Of a stretch of DNA of 64,000 nt, positions 27,329 through 37,200 are shown piece after piece. The first letter of the stretch is position 1. Each line of letters begins with the position of its first letter. Made by a program: the position numbers and the translations under genes. This DNA is from Pedobacter borealis DSM 19626 (GTDB lineage: Bacteria; Bacteroidota; Bacteroidia; Sphingobacteriales; Sphingobacteriaceae), in NCBI RefSeq assembly GCF_000708285.2, contig NZ_JAUG01000004.1:59045-123044 (forward strand). The letters run 5' to 3'. Under the pieces are notes generated by a model. It saw only the letters and a program-made list of their open reading frames with translations. It did not search any database and was not told the DNA's origin.

Positions 27329-28618
27329 CTAACTGTTCATAATCTCCTCAATTTCTTCAGTTTCTAGTGGGATATCGGCCATTAGATCTACATTTCCGCT
27401 TGCGGTGATCAGAATATTATTTTCTAAGCGGATACCCAGGCCTTCTTCTGGAATATAGATTCCTGGTTCAACAGTTAAAATATTGCCTACTGCAAATGGT
27501 GTGTATCTTCCGGCAAAGTCGTGTACATCAATACCTAAATGGTGTGAATTGCCATGCATAAAGTATTTTTTATAAGCCGGCCACGCTGCTGTTTGGTTCT
27601 TTACGTCTGTTGTAGAAATAAGTCCAAGATTAACCAGCTGCTCAGTCATAATTTCGCCAACCTGTTCGTGGTAGGTATTCCATATGGTTCCTTCGCCAAT
27701 TAATTTAATCGATTCTTTCATTACATGCAGTACTGCATTGTATACATCCTTTTGTCTTTGAGTAAACCGACCATTAACAGGGATTGATCGGCTCATATCT
27801 GCATTGTAATTGGCATATTCGGCTCCAAAATCAAAAAGTATTACGTCGCCATCTTTACATTCTTGATTATTATCATTGTAGTGGAGGATGTTTGCATTAT
27901 GACCGGAAGCAATAATAGGGGTGTAGGCATGGCCTGTTCCACCTTGGCGGATAAATTCGTGGATAATCTCTGCTTCAATTTCATATTCTTTAACGCCGGG
28001 TTTGGTAAATTTTAATACCCTGATAAAGGCATCACGGGTTATTGCTGAAGCCTTTTTAGTTAGTTCAACTTCAACATCTGATTTAACTGCACGTAAATTT
28101 CGCATAATTGGTGCCGAACGTTCATAATGATGCAATGGATATTTTGCCCGCATTTTCTCAATGAAACGGATATCACGATAAGGAACTTCATGGGCATACC
28201 TATCATTCTCATTTGTATTTAAATAAATATGTTCAGCATAGTTCACAATGCTATGCAATATGTTATCAAAATCTTCTAACCAATATACCGCTTGAATGCC
28301 CGATGCAGCTTTAGCCTGCTCTTTAGTGTATTTGTATCCTTCCCAAACTTTAATGTAATCGTTAGTCTGTCTTAAAAACAGGACTTCTCTGTACAAAGGA
28401 TTAGGACAATCAGGAAATAATAACAATATTGTTTGTTCCTGATCAATTCCTGATAAATAAAATAAATCAGGGTTTTGCTTAAAAACAAAGTTCTGATCGC
28501 CGCTTCTAGGAAATTCATCGCTTGAGTTGAATATAGCTAATGAATTGTTTATTAGGTGATTAGAGAATTTTTTTCTGTTTAAAATAAATAATGACTGATC
28601 AATAGTAGGATATTTCAT
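27329..28618 (-). CDS. pepP: Xaa-Pro aminopeptidase (M24B)
   Basis: 429 residues. Removes N-terminal residues preceding proline, in the cytoplasm. The N-terminal aminopeptidase-P domain (1-170) contains QNPDLFYLSGIDQEQTILLL. The pita-bread catalytic domain shows the two-metal ligands in DFGAEYANYNADMSRSI (two Asp), HGNSHHLGIDVHD (His), TVEPGIYIPEE (Glu) and GLGIRLENN (Glu). All ligands look intact. It is monocistronic on the minus strand with a -7 box at 28655-28648. Confidence 0.92.
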   Translation of the reverse strand: MKYPTIDQSLFILNRKKFSNHLINNSLAIFNSSDEFPRSGDQNFVFKQNPDLFYLSGIDQEQTILLLFPDCPNPLYREVLFLRQTNDYIKVWEGYKYTKEQAKAASGIQAVYWLEDFDNILHSIVNYAEHIYLNTNENDRYAHEVPYRDIRFIEKMRAKYPLHHYERSAPIMRNLRAVKSDVEVELTKKASAITRDAFIRVLKFTKPGVKEYEIEAEIIHEFIRQGGTGHAYTPIIASGHNANILHYNDNNQECKDGDVILFDFGAEYANYNADMSRSIPVNGRFTQRQKDVYNAVLHVMKESIKLIGEGTIWNTYHEQVGEIMTEQLVNLGLISTTDVKNQTAAWPAYKKYFMHGNSHHLGIDVHDFAGRYTPFAVGNILTVEPGIYIPEEGLGIRLENNILITASGNVDLMADIPLETEEIEEIMNS

Positions 28619-28647
28619 GAAAATGGTATTTTTATATGGGCAATGGC

Positions 28648-28655
28648 CAAATGTA
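28648..28655 (-). promoter_or_regulatory. -7 box of pepP
   Basis: TACATTTG on the minus strand fits TAnnTTTG and lies 29 bases upstream of the ATG at 28618. Confidence 0.5.
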
Positions 28656-28704
28656 ATAAAATGATTAATTATCGTAAAGTTTGGAACGGAGTTTGTATAA
28701 AAGT

Positions 28705-28733
28705 TTGAAAATTTAAAATTTTGTTTAATTTTG
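28705..28733 (+). promoter_or_regulatory. Promoter of the OmpA-like gene
   Basis: TTTG (TTG at 28705-28707) is followed after 18 bases by TAATTTTG (28726-28733), a near-consensus pair. The leader of about 52 bases ends in the A-rich stretch TTAAAAAAGAAAAAAG before the ATG, typical for highly expressed genes of this phylum. Confidence 0.7.
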
Positions 28734-28790
28734 CGATTACTAAAAAATTAATCAATTAAATTGTTTAACCCTTAAAAAAGAAAAAAGATT

Positions 28791-30137
28791 ATGAATTATT
28801 CTACTTTAAAGAAAAGTGTTGCGCTTTCTTTAGTGGCATTAACAGGAGTTGCTTCTCTTGCTGTCGCTCAGGATGCACCTGCAACAACTTCTGCTGTCAA
28901 GGTATTTGGCGGTAGAGCACAGTACAGAACTTGGTCTATCGGTGTACATGGTGGTGTTTTAATGCCAGTTGTTGCTATCGGTGGTTCAAATGACTTCAAC
29001 AAATGGGATGCTAACTTAGGTTACGGTTTAAACATCCGTAAACAATTAGGTCACTCATTCGGTTTAGAATTAAACGGAACTCGTGGTAAACTATCAGGTA
29101 ATAACGAAGGTATTACTGGTGCTGGCGTAAAAAATTTCGAAACTGAATTACAATATGCTGTAGATTTACGTGGTGTTGTTAATGTTGGTTCTATCGATTT
29201 CTTACGTCGTGAGAACTCTGTAGGTTTCTTCTTAACAGCTGGTGCTGGTATGTTGGCTTACGCTCCTAAAGTTACTTTATCAAATGGTTCAGTAATTGAC
29301 TGGAAAGGTAAAGCTACTGGTCCTGCTGATGACAAACATGATGCTAAAGATTACGTAAAAGGTTTCTACATTCCAGTTGGTGCTGGTGTTAAATTCAAAG
29401 TTTCTGAGCGTGTTAACTTTAACTTAGGTTACACTATGAACTTTGTTGATGCTGATAACTTAGATGGAGTTTATGCAAAAGGTACTACTAAAGATAAATT
29501 CTCTTACGGTTATGCTGGTTTAGAATTCTCTTTAGGTTCTTCTGCTAAACCAAGTTTAGAGTGGACTAACCCATTAGCTACTATGTACGATGAGTTAAAA
29601 GATCCAACTTTACGTCAAGAAGTTGAAGCATTGAAAAACCGTGTTTCTGCTGTTGAAAAATCAGTTGAAGATTTGAAAAAAGATACTGACGGTGACGGTG
29701 TTGCTGATCAATTCGATAAATGCCCAGGAACTCCTGCTGGTACTGCTGTTGATGGTTCAGGTTGTCCTCTTCCAAAAGCACCAGAGCCTACTGCTGCTAC
29801 AAGCACTGTAACTGGTTTCGAAAAAATCGGTTTCGATTTCAACTCTTCAGTTTTAAAAACTGAGTCTTACCCTACTTTAGATAAATTATCTTCAGTGTTA
29901 CGTGAAAACGGTGGTAAAGTAACTGTAAACGGTTACGCTTCAAGCGAAGGTACTGCTGCATATAACTTGAAATTATCTAAAGACAGAGCTAACTCTGTTA
30001 AAACTTACTTAGTAAACTCTGGCGTTAACGCTAGTCAAGTTGCTACTAAAGGTAATGGCGAAGCTAATCCAATTGCTTCTAACGATACTGAAGAAGGTCG
30101 TATCCAAAACCGTCGTGTTGAAACTGCTAGAAACTAG
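28791..30137 (+). CDS. OmpA-family outer membrane protein
   Basis: 448 residues. Signal peptide with a cut after AVAQ (about residue 27). The N-terminal ~240 residues form a beta-barrel-like domain (alternating aromatic strands, FGLELNGTRGK and FNLGYTMNFV). A coiled segment (EALKNRVSAVEKSVEDLKK) and a thrombospondin type-3 calcium repeat (DTDGDGVADQFDKCPGTPAG) follow. The C-terminal OmpA peptidoglycan-binding domain ends NPIASNDTEEGRIQNRRVE. Codon use is strongly biased and the promoter is near consensus, both fitting a major outer-membrane protein. It is likely to anchor the envelope to the cell wall. Confidence 0.92.
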   Translation: MNYSTLKKSVALSLVALTGVASLAVAQDAPATTSAVKVFGGRAQYRTWSIGVHGGVLMPVVAIGGSNDFNKWDANLGYGLNIRKQLGHSFGLELNGTRGKLSGNNEGITGAGVKNFETELQYAVDLRGVVNVGSIDFLRRENSVGFFLTAGAGMLAYAPKVTLSNGSVIDWKGKATGPADDKHDAKDYVKGFYIPVGAGVKFKVSERVNFNLGYTMNFVDADNLDGVYAKGTTKDKFSYGYAGLEFSLGSSAKPSLEWTNPLATMYDELKDPTLRQEVEALKNRVSAVEKSVEDLKKDTDGDGVADQFDKCPGTPAGTAVDGSGCPLPKAPEPTAATSTVTGFEKIGFDFNSSVLKTESYPTLDKLSSVLRENGGKVTVNGYASSEGTAAYNLKLSKDRANSVKTYLVNSGVNASQVATKGNGEANPIASNDTEEGRIQNRRVETARN

Positions 30138-30160
30138 TATTTCAATATAAGATTTAAAAA

Positions 30161-30188
30161 AGTCCTGATGAAAGTCAGGACTTTTTTT
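30161..30188 (+). terminator. Terminator of the OmpA-like gene
   Basis: AGTCCTGA (30161-30168), loop TGAAAG, TCAGGACT (30175-30182), then T-run. Confidence 0.9.
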
Positions 30189-30222
30189 GTGCCTTTTAAT
30201 TTTCTGTGTTAAGCTTTTTAGC

Positions 30223-30230
30223 TAAGTTTG
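30223..30230 (+). promoter_or_regulatory. -7 box directly before the 45-residue ORF
   Basis: TAAGTTTG ends four bases before the ATG at 30235, the same geometry as at panD. Confidence 0.45.
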
Positions 30231-30234
30231 TGTT

Positions 30235-30372
30235 ATGTACTTCTTTAGAAAAAAGGATCCGAACAGGCCAAATAATATCAATCTGAAAATTATGCATTTT
30301 ATAAATGCATTGGCCATCTTAATTTTTCTTGCAGGTATCATCTACAAGCTAATCCAATGGCTTGCTAAATAA
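30235..30372 (+). CDS. 45-residue membrane peptide upstream of ridA
   Basis: An ATG at 30235 opens a 45-codon frame: MYFFRKKDPNRPNN, then a single hydrophobic helix (FINALAILIFLAGIIYKLI) and QWLAK. A positively charged N-terminus followed by one transmembrane helix is typical of small inner-membrane proteins with the N-terminus inside. It starts four bases after a -7 box and ends 13 bases before ridA, so it is probably the first gene of the ridA transcript. Family not recognised. The coherent hydrophobic helix, start context and tight spacing support it as real. Confidence 0.55.
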   Translation: MYFFRKKDPNRPNNINLKIMHFINALAILIFLAGIIYKLIQWLAK

Positions 30373-30385
30373 CCCCCAAAATTGT

Positions 30386-30766
30386 ATGAAACAAATTATT
30401 AAAACAACCAATGCTCCAGCTCCAATTGGACCATATAGCCAAGCTGTACAAGCCGGAAACTTTTTATTCGTATCAGGCCAGGTAGCCATTAATCCCGAAA
30501 ATGGAGAATTAAATATTGGCAATATTGAAGAAGAGACGCACCAGGTAATGCGTAACCTTAAAGCAGTTTTGCTTGAAGCAGGTTTAACTTTCGATAACGT
30601 AGTAAAGTCTACTATCTTCTTAAGCGATATGGGTACCTTTGCTCAGGTAAACGAAGTTTATGGACAGTATTTTACTGCTGATTTCCCTGCGCGCGAAACG
30701 GTTCAGGTTTCGGTATTGCCTAAAAATGTTAATGTAGAAATTTCTGTAATTGCCATTGTAGGCTAA
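30386..30766 (+). CDS. ridA: RidA family enamine/imine deaminase
   Basis: 126 residues from the ATG at 30386 (MKQIIKTTNAPAPIGPYSQA). It hydrolyses reactive 2-aminoacrylate and related enamines released by PLP enzymes, protecting the cytoplasm. Conserved family stretches seen: APIGPYSQAVQAGNFLFVSGQ, the mid-protein GLTFDNVVKSTIFLSDM, and near the C-terminus FPARETVQVS with the substrate-carboxylate-binding Arg, then NVEISVIA. Trimeric enzyme by family knowledge. The next gene begins two bases after the stop. Confidence 0.94.
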   Translation: MKQIIKTTNAPAPIGPYSQAVQAGNFLFVSGQVAINPENGELNIGNIEEETHQVMRNLKAVLLEAGLTFDNVVKSTIFLSDMGTFAQVNEVYGQYFTADFPARETVQVSVLPKNVNVEISVIAIVG

Positions 30767-30768
30767 TT

Positions 30769-31670
30769 TTGACAGAAAGCAAAAGCAAATATTTTATAGC
30801 GGGCATTGTTCCTTACATTATCTGGGGGACAATGTCTATACCTTTACGTAACATAAAAGGTTTTCCGCCACACGAAATTTTATACTACAGGATATTTATT
30901 TCCATTATCGTAGTTTGGGCAACTATTCTTTTATTCAGAAGGGAAGCACTAAAGAATGATTTTAATTTCTTAAAATCATTAAGCGCCCCTAAGAAAACAA
31001 GACTATTGTTGCTTACCGTAGTGTCGTCATTTCTGATTACGGGAAACTGGTTCACTTATATTTATGCCGTAAATAGTGTAAGTTTAAAAGCAGCCGCCTT
31101 TGCCTATATGGTGTGCCCACTATTAACTGCACTCTGCGGATTTATGATTTTAAAGGAACGGTTAACAAAGGTTAAAATTATTGCCCTAATCATTGCATTT
31201 ATAAGCATCATCCTATTGGCAACAGGCTCTATACATGAAGTAATGTGGGCCATTATCATCGCATCTTTTTATGCCATATATGTTTTGTGCTAAAAGTAAT
31301 TAAAGATGTAGATAAGTTTAACTTTTTGGGCGTTCAGTTAATTTTATCAGGATTAATAATGCTTCCGTTGTATTTTCTTAATGCTGCGCCTTTTCCTACC
31401 GAAACCTTCTTTTGGTCGCATATATTGTTGATTGCCATTGTATTTACCATTATTCCACTCTTTTTAAATTCGTATGCACTGTTGGGCATGCCTTCGTCGG
31501 CCCTGGGTATTTTGATCTATCTCAACCCTATAGTTGCATTTACCGTTGCATTTTTCTACTTTAAAGAGAAAATAGATCTGCACCAATTTTTTGCCTATTT
31601 GCTTTTGCTGCTATCGATCGTTATTTTTAACGGACAGTTGCTAAAGAGTGTTGTTTACAAGAAACAGTAA
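30769..31670 (+). pseudogene. EamA/RarD-family transporter split by a frameshift
   Basis: The first frame (TTG start 30769) encodes about 174 residues of a RarD-like drug/metabolite transporter: GIVPYIIWGTMSIPLRNI, FRREALKNDF, TYIYAVNSVSLKAAAFAYM, ending ...IYVLC-stop near 31293. The adjacent frame continues the same fold from about 31275 (VLKVIKDVDKFNFLGVQLI... NPIVAFTVAFFYFKEKID) to 31670. One extra T in the TTTT run at about 31282-31285 would give a continuous 300-residue, ten-helix protein, the normal length. Either a real recent inactivation, a sequencing error in a homopolymer, or slippage. The frame sits between ridA and recG with minimal spacing, so it should be in one operon. Confidence 0.8.
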
Positions 31671-31676
31671 AATATT

Positions 31677-33782
31677 TTGTTTAATTCGGTATTAGATACA
31701 CCTGTTGAGTTTTTAAAGGGCGTTGGGCCAAGCCGTGCCGATGTTTTGAAAAAGGACCTCGGCCTGTTCACTTATCAGGACATGCTTGCGCACTATCCGT
31801 TCAGGTATATCGACCGTACAAAATATTTCAAGATTAACCAGATTAATCCTGATTCGCAATATATCCAGATTATTGGGCGCGTGATCAGCAAAAAAGTAAT
31901 TGGTGATAAAAGAGCAAAACGTATTGTTGCTGTTTTTAAAGATGAAACCGGAATTATGGAATTGGTTTGGTTCCAGAGCCTAAAATGGGTTGATGACAAT
32001 ATCACTGTTGGCACCGCTTACGTGGCCTTTGGGAAACCAACCATCTTTAACGGTACATTCAGTATCTCGCATCCAGAAATGGAGCTGTACCAGCGCAAAC
32101 AGGTGGGGCGAGGGAATTTAACCTTACAGCCGGTTTATAACTCAACGGAGAAGCTTAAAAAGTTTAATCTTGATTCAAAAGGCTTACAGCGTTTAATCGC
32201 CGGCTTGTTGGATCAGATCATCCCCCAGGTTCCCGAAAATTTACCACAATATATCATTGATAAGTATCAGCTGCCCGATAAAAGATCGGCTCTACTGAAT
32301 ATTCATTTTCCTAAAAATGTGAAGGATTTAAGTGCAGCAGAAAGACGCCTTAAATTTGAAGAATTATTCTTCATCCAATTACAGCTTTTGCACAATAAAC
32401 ATTTACGCCAGTTAAAATTTAAAGGTGTAACTTTTGAAAAGGTTGGTGAAAAAGTGAACCGCTTTTATAATGAGTTTTTACCTTTCGAATTAACCAATGC
32501 GCAAAAGCGTGTAGTTAAAGAAATTAGGATAGATACACAACGCGGTGTACAAATGAACCGGCTTGTACAGGGCGACGTAGGAAGTGGTAAAACCGCCGTT
32601 GCACTGATGAGTATGCTTTTAGCAAATGATAACGGTTACCAGGCTTGTATGATGGCTCCAACGGAAATTTTGGCCCGCCAGCATTACGCCTCTATTACAG
32701 AACTTGTAACCAACGACCTGGTGCGTGTTGCTATCCTTACAGGAAATACCAAAAAGAAGGAACGTACTGTTTTGCATGAGCAATTAGAGAATGGAGAAAT
32801 CGATATTCTGATCGGAACGCATGCCCTGATTGAAGATAAGGTTCAATTCAAGAATTTGGGGCTGGTTGTGATTGATGAACAGCATCGTTTTGGTGTAGAG
32901 CAACGCGCTAAGCTTTGGCGGAAAAATATTATTCCCCCACACATCCTAGTGATGACCGCTACGCCAATTCCGCGTACTTTGGCCATGACCCTATACGGCG
33001 ATCTTGATGTTTCGGTTATTGACGAATTACCTGCGGGCAGAAAACCGATAGAAACCAAACACCTTTTTGAAGGCCAACGCCTCAGGATGTTCGGCTTTAT
33101 GAAGCAGGAAATTGCCAAAGGCAGGCAGGTTTACATTGTTTATCCTTTAATTAAGGAAAGCGAAAAATTAGATCTTTTGCATCTCGAAGCTGGAATTGAG
33201 CAGTTGAGCTATCAGTTTCCTAGGCCTGATTACCAAATGAGTATTGTACACGGGCAAATGCCCAATTCCGATAAACAGTTCGAAATGCAGCAGTTTATCG
33301 ATGGTAAAAGCCAAATTATGGTAGCCACTACCGTAATAGAGGTCGGCGTAAACGTACCTAACGCTTCGGTAATGGTAATTGAAAATGCCGAACGGTTTGG
33401 GCTTTCACAACTGCACCAGTTGCGTGGTAGGGTAGGCCGCGGTGCGGAACAGTCTTTTTGTATATTAATGAGTGGGAATAAACTGAGTAAAGAAGGTAAG
33501 ATTCGTTTGGAAACAATGGTAAGAACCAACAACGGTTTCGAAATATCAGAAATAGATTTACAGTTGCGCGGCCCTGGCGATATTACAGGAACTCAGCAAA
33601 GCGGCGTTTTAGATCTGAAGCTTGCCGACCTGGCCAAAGACCAGATTATTTTGTCTGAAGCACGTAACACCGTAATCGCACTTTTTGAAGACGATCCGCA
33701 GTTGGCAAAGCCCGAAAATGCAATCTTAAAAGCTTACCTGCAAAAATTAGAAAGGGGCATTTCTTTCGGCAAAATAAGCTAA
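31677..33782 (+). CDS. recG: ATP-dependent DNA helicase RecG
   Basis: 701 residues, the usual size. RecG regresses stalled replication forks and branch-migrates Holliday junctions. The N-terminal wedge/OB domain (about 1-170, starting with LDTPVEFLKGVGPSRADVL) is followed by a superfamily 2 helicase: Walker A GDVGSGKTAVALMS, MAPTEILARQHY, DEQHRFGVEQR, MTATPIPRTLAMT, VGVNVPNASVMVIENAERFG and LRGRVGRG. The start is a TTG at 31677, six bases after the transporter frame ends. Confidence 0.96.
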   Translation: MFNSVLDTPVEFLKGVGPSRADVLKKDLGLFTYQDMLAHYPFRYIDRTKYFKINQINPDSQYIQIIGRVISKKVIGDKRAKRIVAVFKDETGIMELVWFQSLKWVDDNITVGTAYVAFGKPTIFNGTFSISHPEMELYQRKQVGRGNLTLQPVYNSTEKLKKFNLDSKGLQRLIAGLLDQIIPQVPENLPQYIIDKYQLPDKRSALLNIHFPKNVKDLSAAERRLKFEELFFIQLQLLHNKHLRQLKFKGVTFEKVGEKVNRFYNEFLPFELTNAQKRVVKEIRIDTQRGVQMNRLVQGDVGSGKTAVALMSMLLANDNGYQACMMAPTEILARQHYASITELVTNDLVRVAILTGNTKKKERTVLHEQLENGEIDILIGTHALIEDKVQFKNLGLVVIDEQHRFGVEQRAKLWRKNIIPPHILVMTATPIPRTLAMTLYGDLDVSVIDELPAGRKPIETKHLFEGQRLRMFGFMKQEIAKGRQVYIVYPLIKESEKLDLLHLEAGIEQLSYQFPRPDYQMSIVHGQMPNSDKQFEMQQFIDGKSQIMVATTVIEVGVNVPNASVMVIENAERFGLSQLHQLRGRVGRGAEQSFCILMSGNKLSKEGKIRLETMVRTNNGFEISEIDLQLRGPGDITGTQQSGVLDLKLADLAKDQIILSEARNTVIALFEDDPQLAKPENAILKAYLQKLERGISFGKIS

Positions 33783-34252
33783 TCTTGTATTAAGTTTGAA
33801 TTCTTCCAATTATTATAATTTTCTTCTCTTCCTATTTTGCAATAATATTTAGTGCTGTATTATTAGTGCTACTTTGTGTAGTTTGAAATTATTTTTTTAC
33901 TAATCAGCCCCTTATAAATATTATTTTACCCCCTTTTTTTTCCTCCTAATATTTCTATCTTGCGTGTAACCAAATGTGAACTGTAGCGTCGGCAAGTCCA
34001 AAATTAGGTACATCGTACCTTGTGATTTTTAATTCAAAAAATGAATTTTGAACTAATTAAAGCCGATTTGATATGGTTGACAATGATTTATTGGCATAAT
34101 TAGAAGGGAACCTTAATTTTTTTGATGTTAAGTGGTGTAAGCAATTATGTCGATAAGTCATGTATAATTGATTTGTGTAATGACAGTTCGATATTACTTA
34201 TGAGTATTAAATTATAATACAATTATTATCTAACCAAAATAAATTGAAAACT
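33783..34252. other. AT-rich leader region of the SusC/SusD unit
   Basis: No gene is seen in this 470-base gap. A near-consensus -7 (TATCTTGC, about 33956-33963) follows a run of T residues. If used, the susC message would have an untranslated leader of nearly 280 bases, long enough for regulation, but no clear hairpin was found. Confidence 0.3.
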
Positions 34253-37200
34253 ATGAAAAAAAATCTATGGAAGACTTTTGCCAGAAGTAGCATGTTTCTT
34301 GTTTGCGGTGGTTGTCTCGTTTTTTTCCCGTTTACCAGCATGTCTGCTAAAGCATCATTGCACGAAAAAGAACCCTTTGATTTTTACAGACCTCCGCTTG
34401 AGGATATTATTGTGAAAGGACAGGTTACCGATGCTAAAGGTCCGATTCCTGGAGTAAGTGTTAAATTAAAAGGAGGTGCTGCAACTACCGTAACAGATGC
34501 TTCCGGAAAATTTAGCATAAAAGTACCCGAAGATGCTACTTTAGTATTTACCTATGTAGGTTATGTAGATCAAGAGATTCAGGTAAAAAACCAAACCAAT
34601 ATTAATGTCCGTTTATTAGAAAACAACCAAAACTTATCCGAAGTAGTAGTAGTAGGATATGGAACCCAAAAGAAGGCAGTTGTATCTGGTGCTGTAGCAT
34701 CGGTTAAAGGTACAGAACTGGCTAAATCATCTTCAGTAAACTTAACCAATTCATTGGCTGGTCGTTTACCTGGCGTTACGGCACTGCAAGGAAGCGGGGA
34801 GCCTGGATACGATGGCTCGACGATCCGTATTCGCGGTATAAATTCGCTTGGTAATAATAATGCCTTAATTGTAATCGATGGAATACCTAACCGGGCAGGT
34901 GGGATCGAAAGGTTAAATCCGAACGATATAGAAAGTGTATCGGTGCTAAAGGATGCATCTGCAGCTATTTATGGCTCGCAGGCTGCAAATGGAGTAATCC
35001 TCATCACTACTAAATTAGGAAAATCGGGGAAACCACAATTTTCTTACGATTTTAGTTACGGCCTACAGCAGCCTACACGTATACCTAAAATGGCCAATTC
35101 TACTCAATATGCTGAGATTTTAAATGAACTGAATATTTTCGGCTCTGATCTTAATCCAAATGAATGGTCGGCAGCGTGGAATAGTTTCAAAACAACAGGT
35201 ACCTATTTATCTACCGGCGGTAAAACGATTAATGCTGCTTACAAACCAGATGAAATCCGGAAATTCGGCGACGGCTCAGATCCTTTAAGGTATCCCAATA
35301 CTGATTGGTTTAAAACTGTTTTTCAAAATTGGTCGCCTCAACAAAGACATAATGTTCAGATTAATGGTGGCAGTGAAAATGTTAAATATTTGCTTTCGCT
35401 AGGCTATCTAAATCAGGATGGCTATTATAAAAATTCTGCCACAGGTTATCAGCAGTATGATATGCGTTTTAACCTGGAAGCAAAATTAAGTAAGTACATT
35501 ACCACAACATTGGGGGTAAGTGCGAGAGAGGAAGATCGTAATTTTCCAACGGTTTCAGCAGGTGATATCTTTAGATTTTTAATGCGTGGAAGGCCTAACG
35601 AGATAGCCATATGGCCTAACGGTTTGCCTGGTAGGGATATTGAATATGGTTATAATCCGGTGGTTTCTACTACAGACTTAACGGGAACTAATAAAGATGT
35701 TAGAGATTACTTTCAAACTACAGGTAAAGTAGAAATTAAAATTCCTGGTGTTGATGGATTAAAGGTAACCGGTACAGCTGCAATAGATAAATATTCTGGC
35801 AGGCAAAAAAACTGGCAATTGCCCTGGACACTTTACGATTGGGACAAGAAAACGTTTGCAGCCGATGGTGTAACGCCTGTGCTTGCAGGTACGGTGCGGT
35901 CTCAATATACCGATCCAAGGCTTAGAGAAACCGCAGGCGGACAATTGGCCATAAACTTAACTGGAATGGTTAACTATGATAAAAAGATTAGCGATCACAC
36001 TATTGGTTTAATGGCCGGTGTAACACGCGAAACAGTTAATAACGACGGTTTTACTGCATTTAGAAGATACTTTATATCATCATCTGTTCAAGAGTTACTG
36101 GCTGGTGATGAAAGGGAGCAATCATTAGGCAATAATCCTGGTGATCCGAATAATTTATTTAAAAGAGCACGGTTAAGCTATTTTGGCAGGGTGGGCTATA
36201 ATTATAAGGAAAAATACCTTGCCGAATTTTTGTGGCGGGTAGATGGATCTTATATCTTTCCAAAAGATAGGCGTTTCGGTTTCTTCCCAGGGGTATCAGT
36301 AGGTTGGCGCTTATCTGAAGAGCCGTTTTTCAAAGACAACGTTAAATTCGTCAACAATTTGAAATTAAGGGCCTCATGGGGGCAAATGGGAGCTGAAGCC
36401 TATTTTGGCGATGCACTGCAGGAATATCAGTACCTCAGTTTGATGAACTTTGGCACTTATACCTTTAATGATCTGGTGACCAAAACTTTAACTGAAGGTA
36501 AGGTGCCCAATTTTGATTTTGGATGGGAAGTAGCAAATAATGCCAATATTGGTTTAGATGCCTCCTTTTTAAATAATAAATTGTCGTTAGAGTTCGATTA
36601 CTTCTATAATAAACGTACAAATATTCTGATCAGCAGAGGTAGTTCAGTGCCTGAAAGCTCGGGCATTACCGATCGTTTACCACCTGTAAATCTCGGAAAG
36701 GTAAACAATAAAGGTTTCGAATTTAAATTAAGCTACAATGACCAGGTTGGTGATTTAAACTTTGGAGTAAGCGTAAATGGTGGTTATGCTAAAAACAAGA
36801 TCGTTTTTTGGGATGAAACCCCTGGTGCTCCAGAATGGCAGCGTTCTACTGGCAGGGTAACTAATTCATGGTTAGTGTACGAGTATGATGGTGTTTTTAA
36901 AGATAAGGCAGAGAGTGATGCCAATAAGCAAAAATATAGTGCATTAACCAGTAATCTTCGCCCAGGCGACATGAAATTTAAAGATATTAACGGCGATGGT
37001 AAAATTAATGCAGATGATAAGATACGTTTAGATAAAAATGGAACCCCAACTTTTACCGGCGGTGTAAATTTTAATGTTCAATACAAAGGATTTGACTTAT
37101 CAGTACTTATTCAAGGGGCAAGCGGCGGAATGCAGATTGTTGGTTTAACAGAATCGGGAGATATTGGTAACTTCTTGGAGTGGTCGTACCTGAACCGTTG

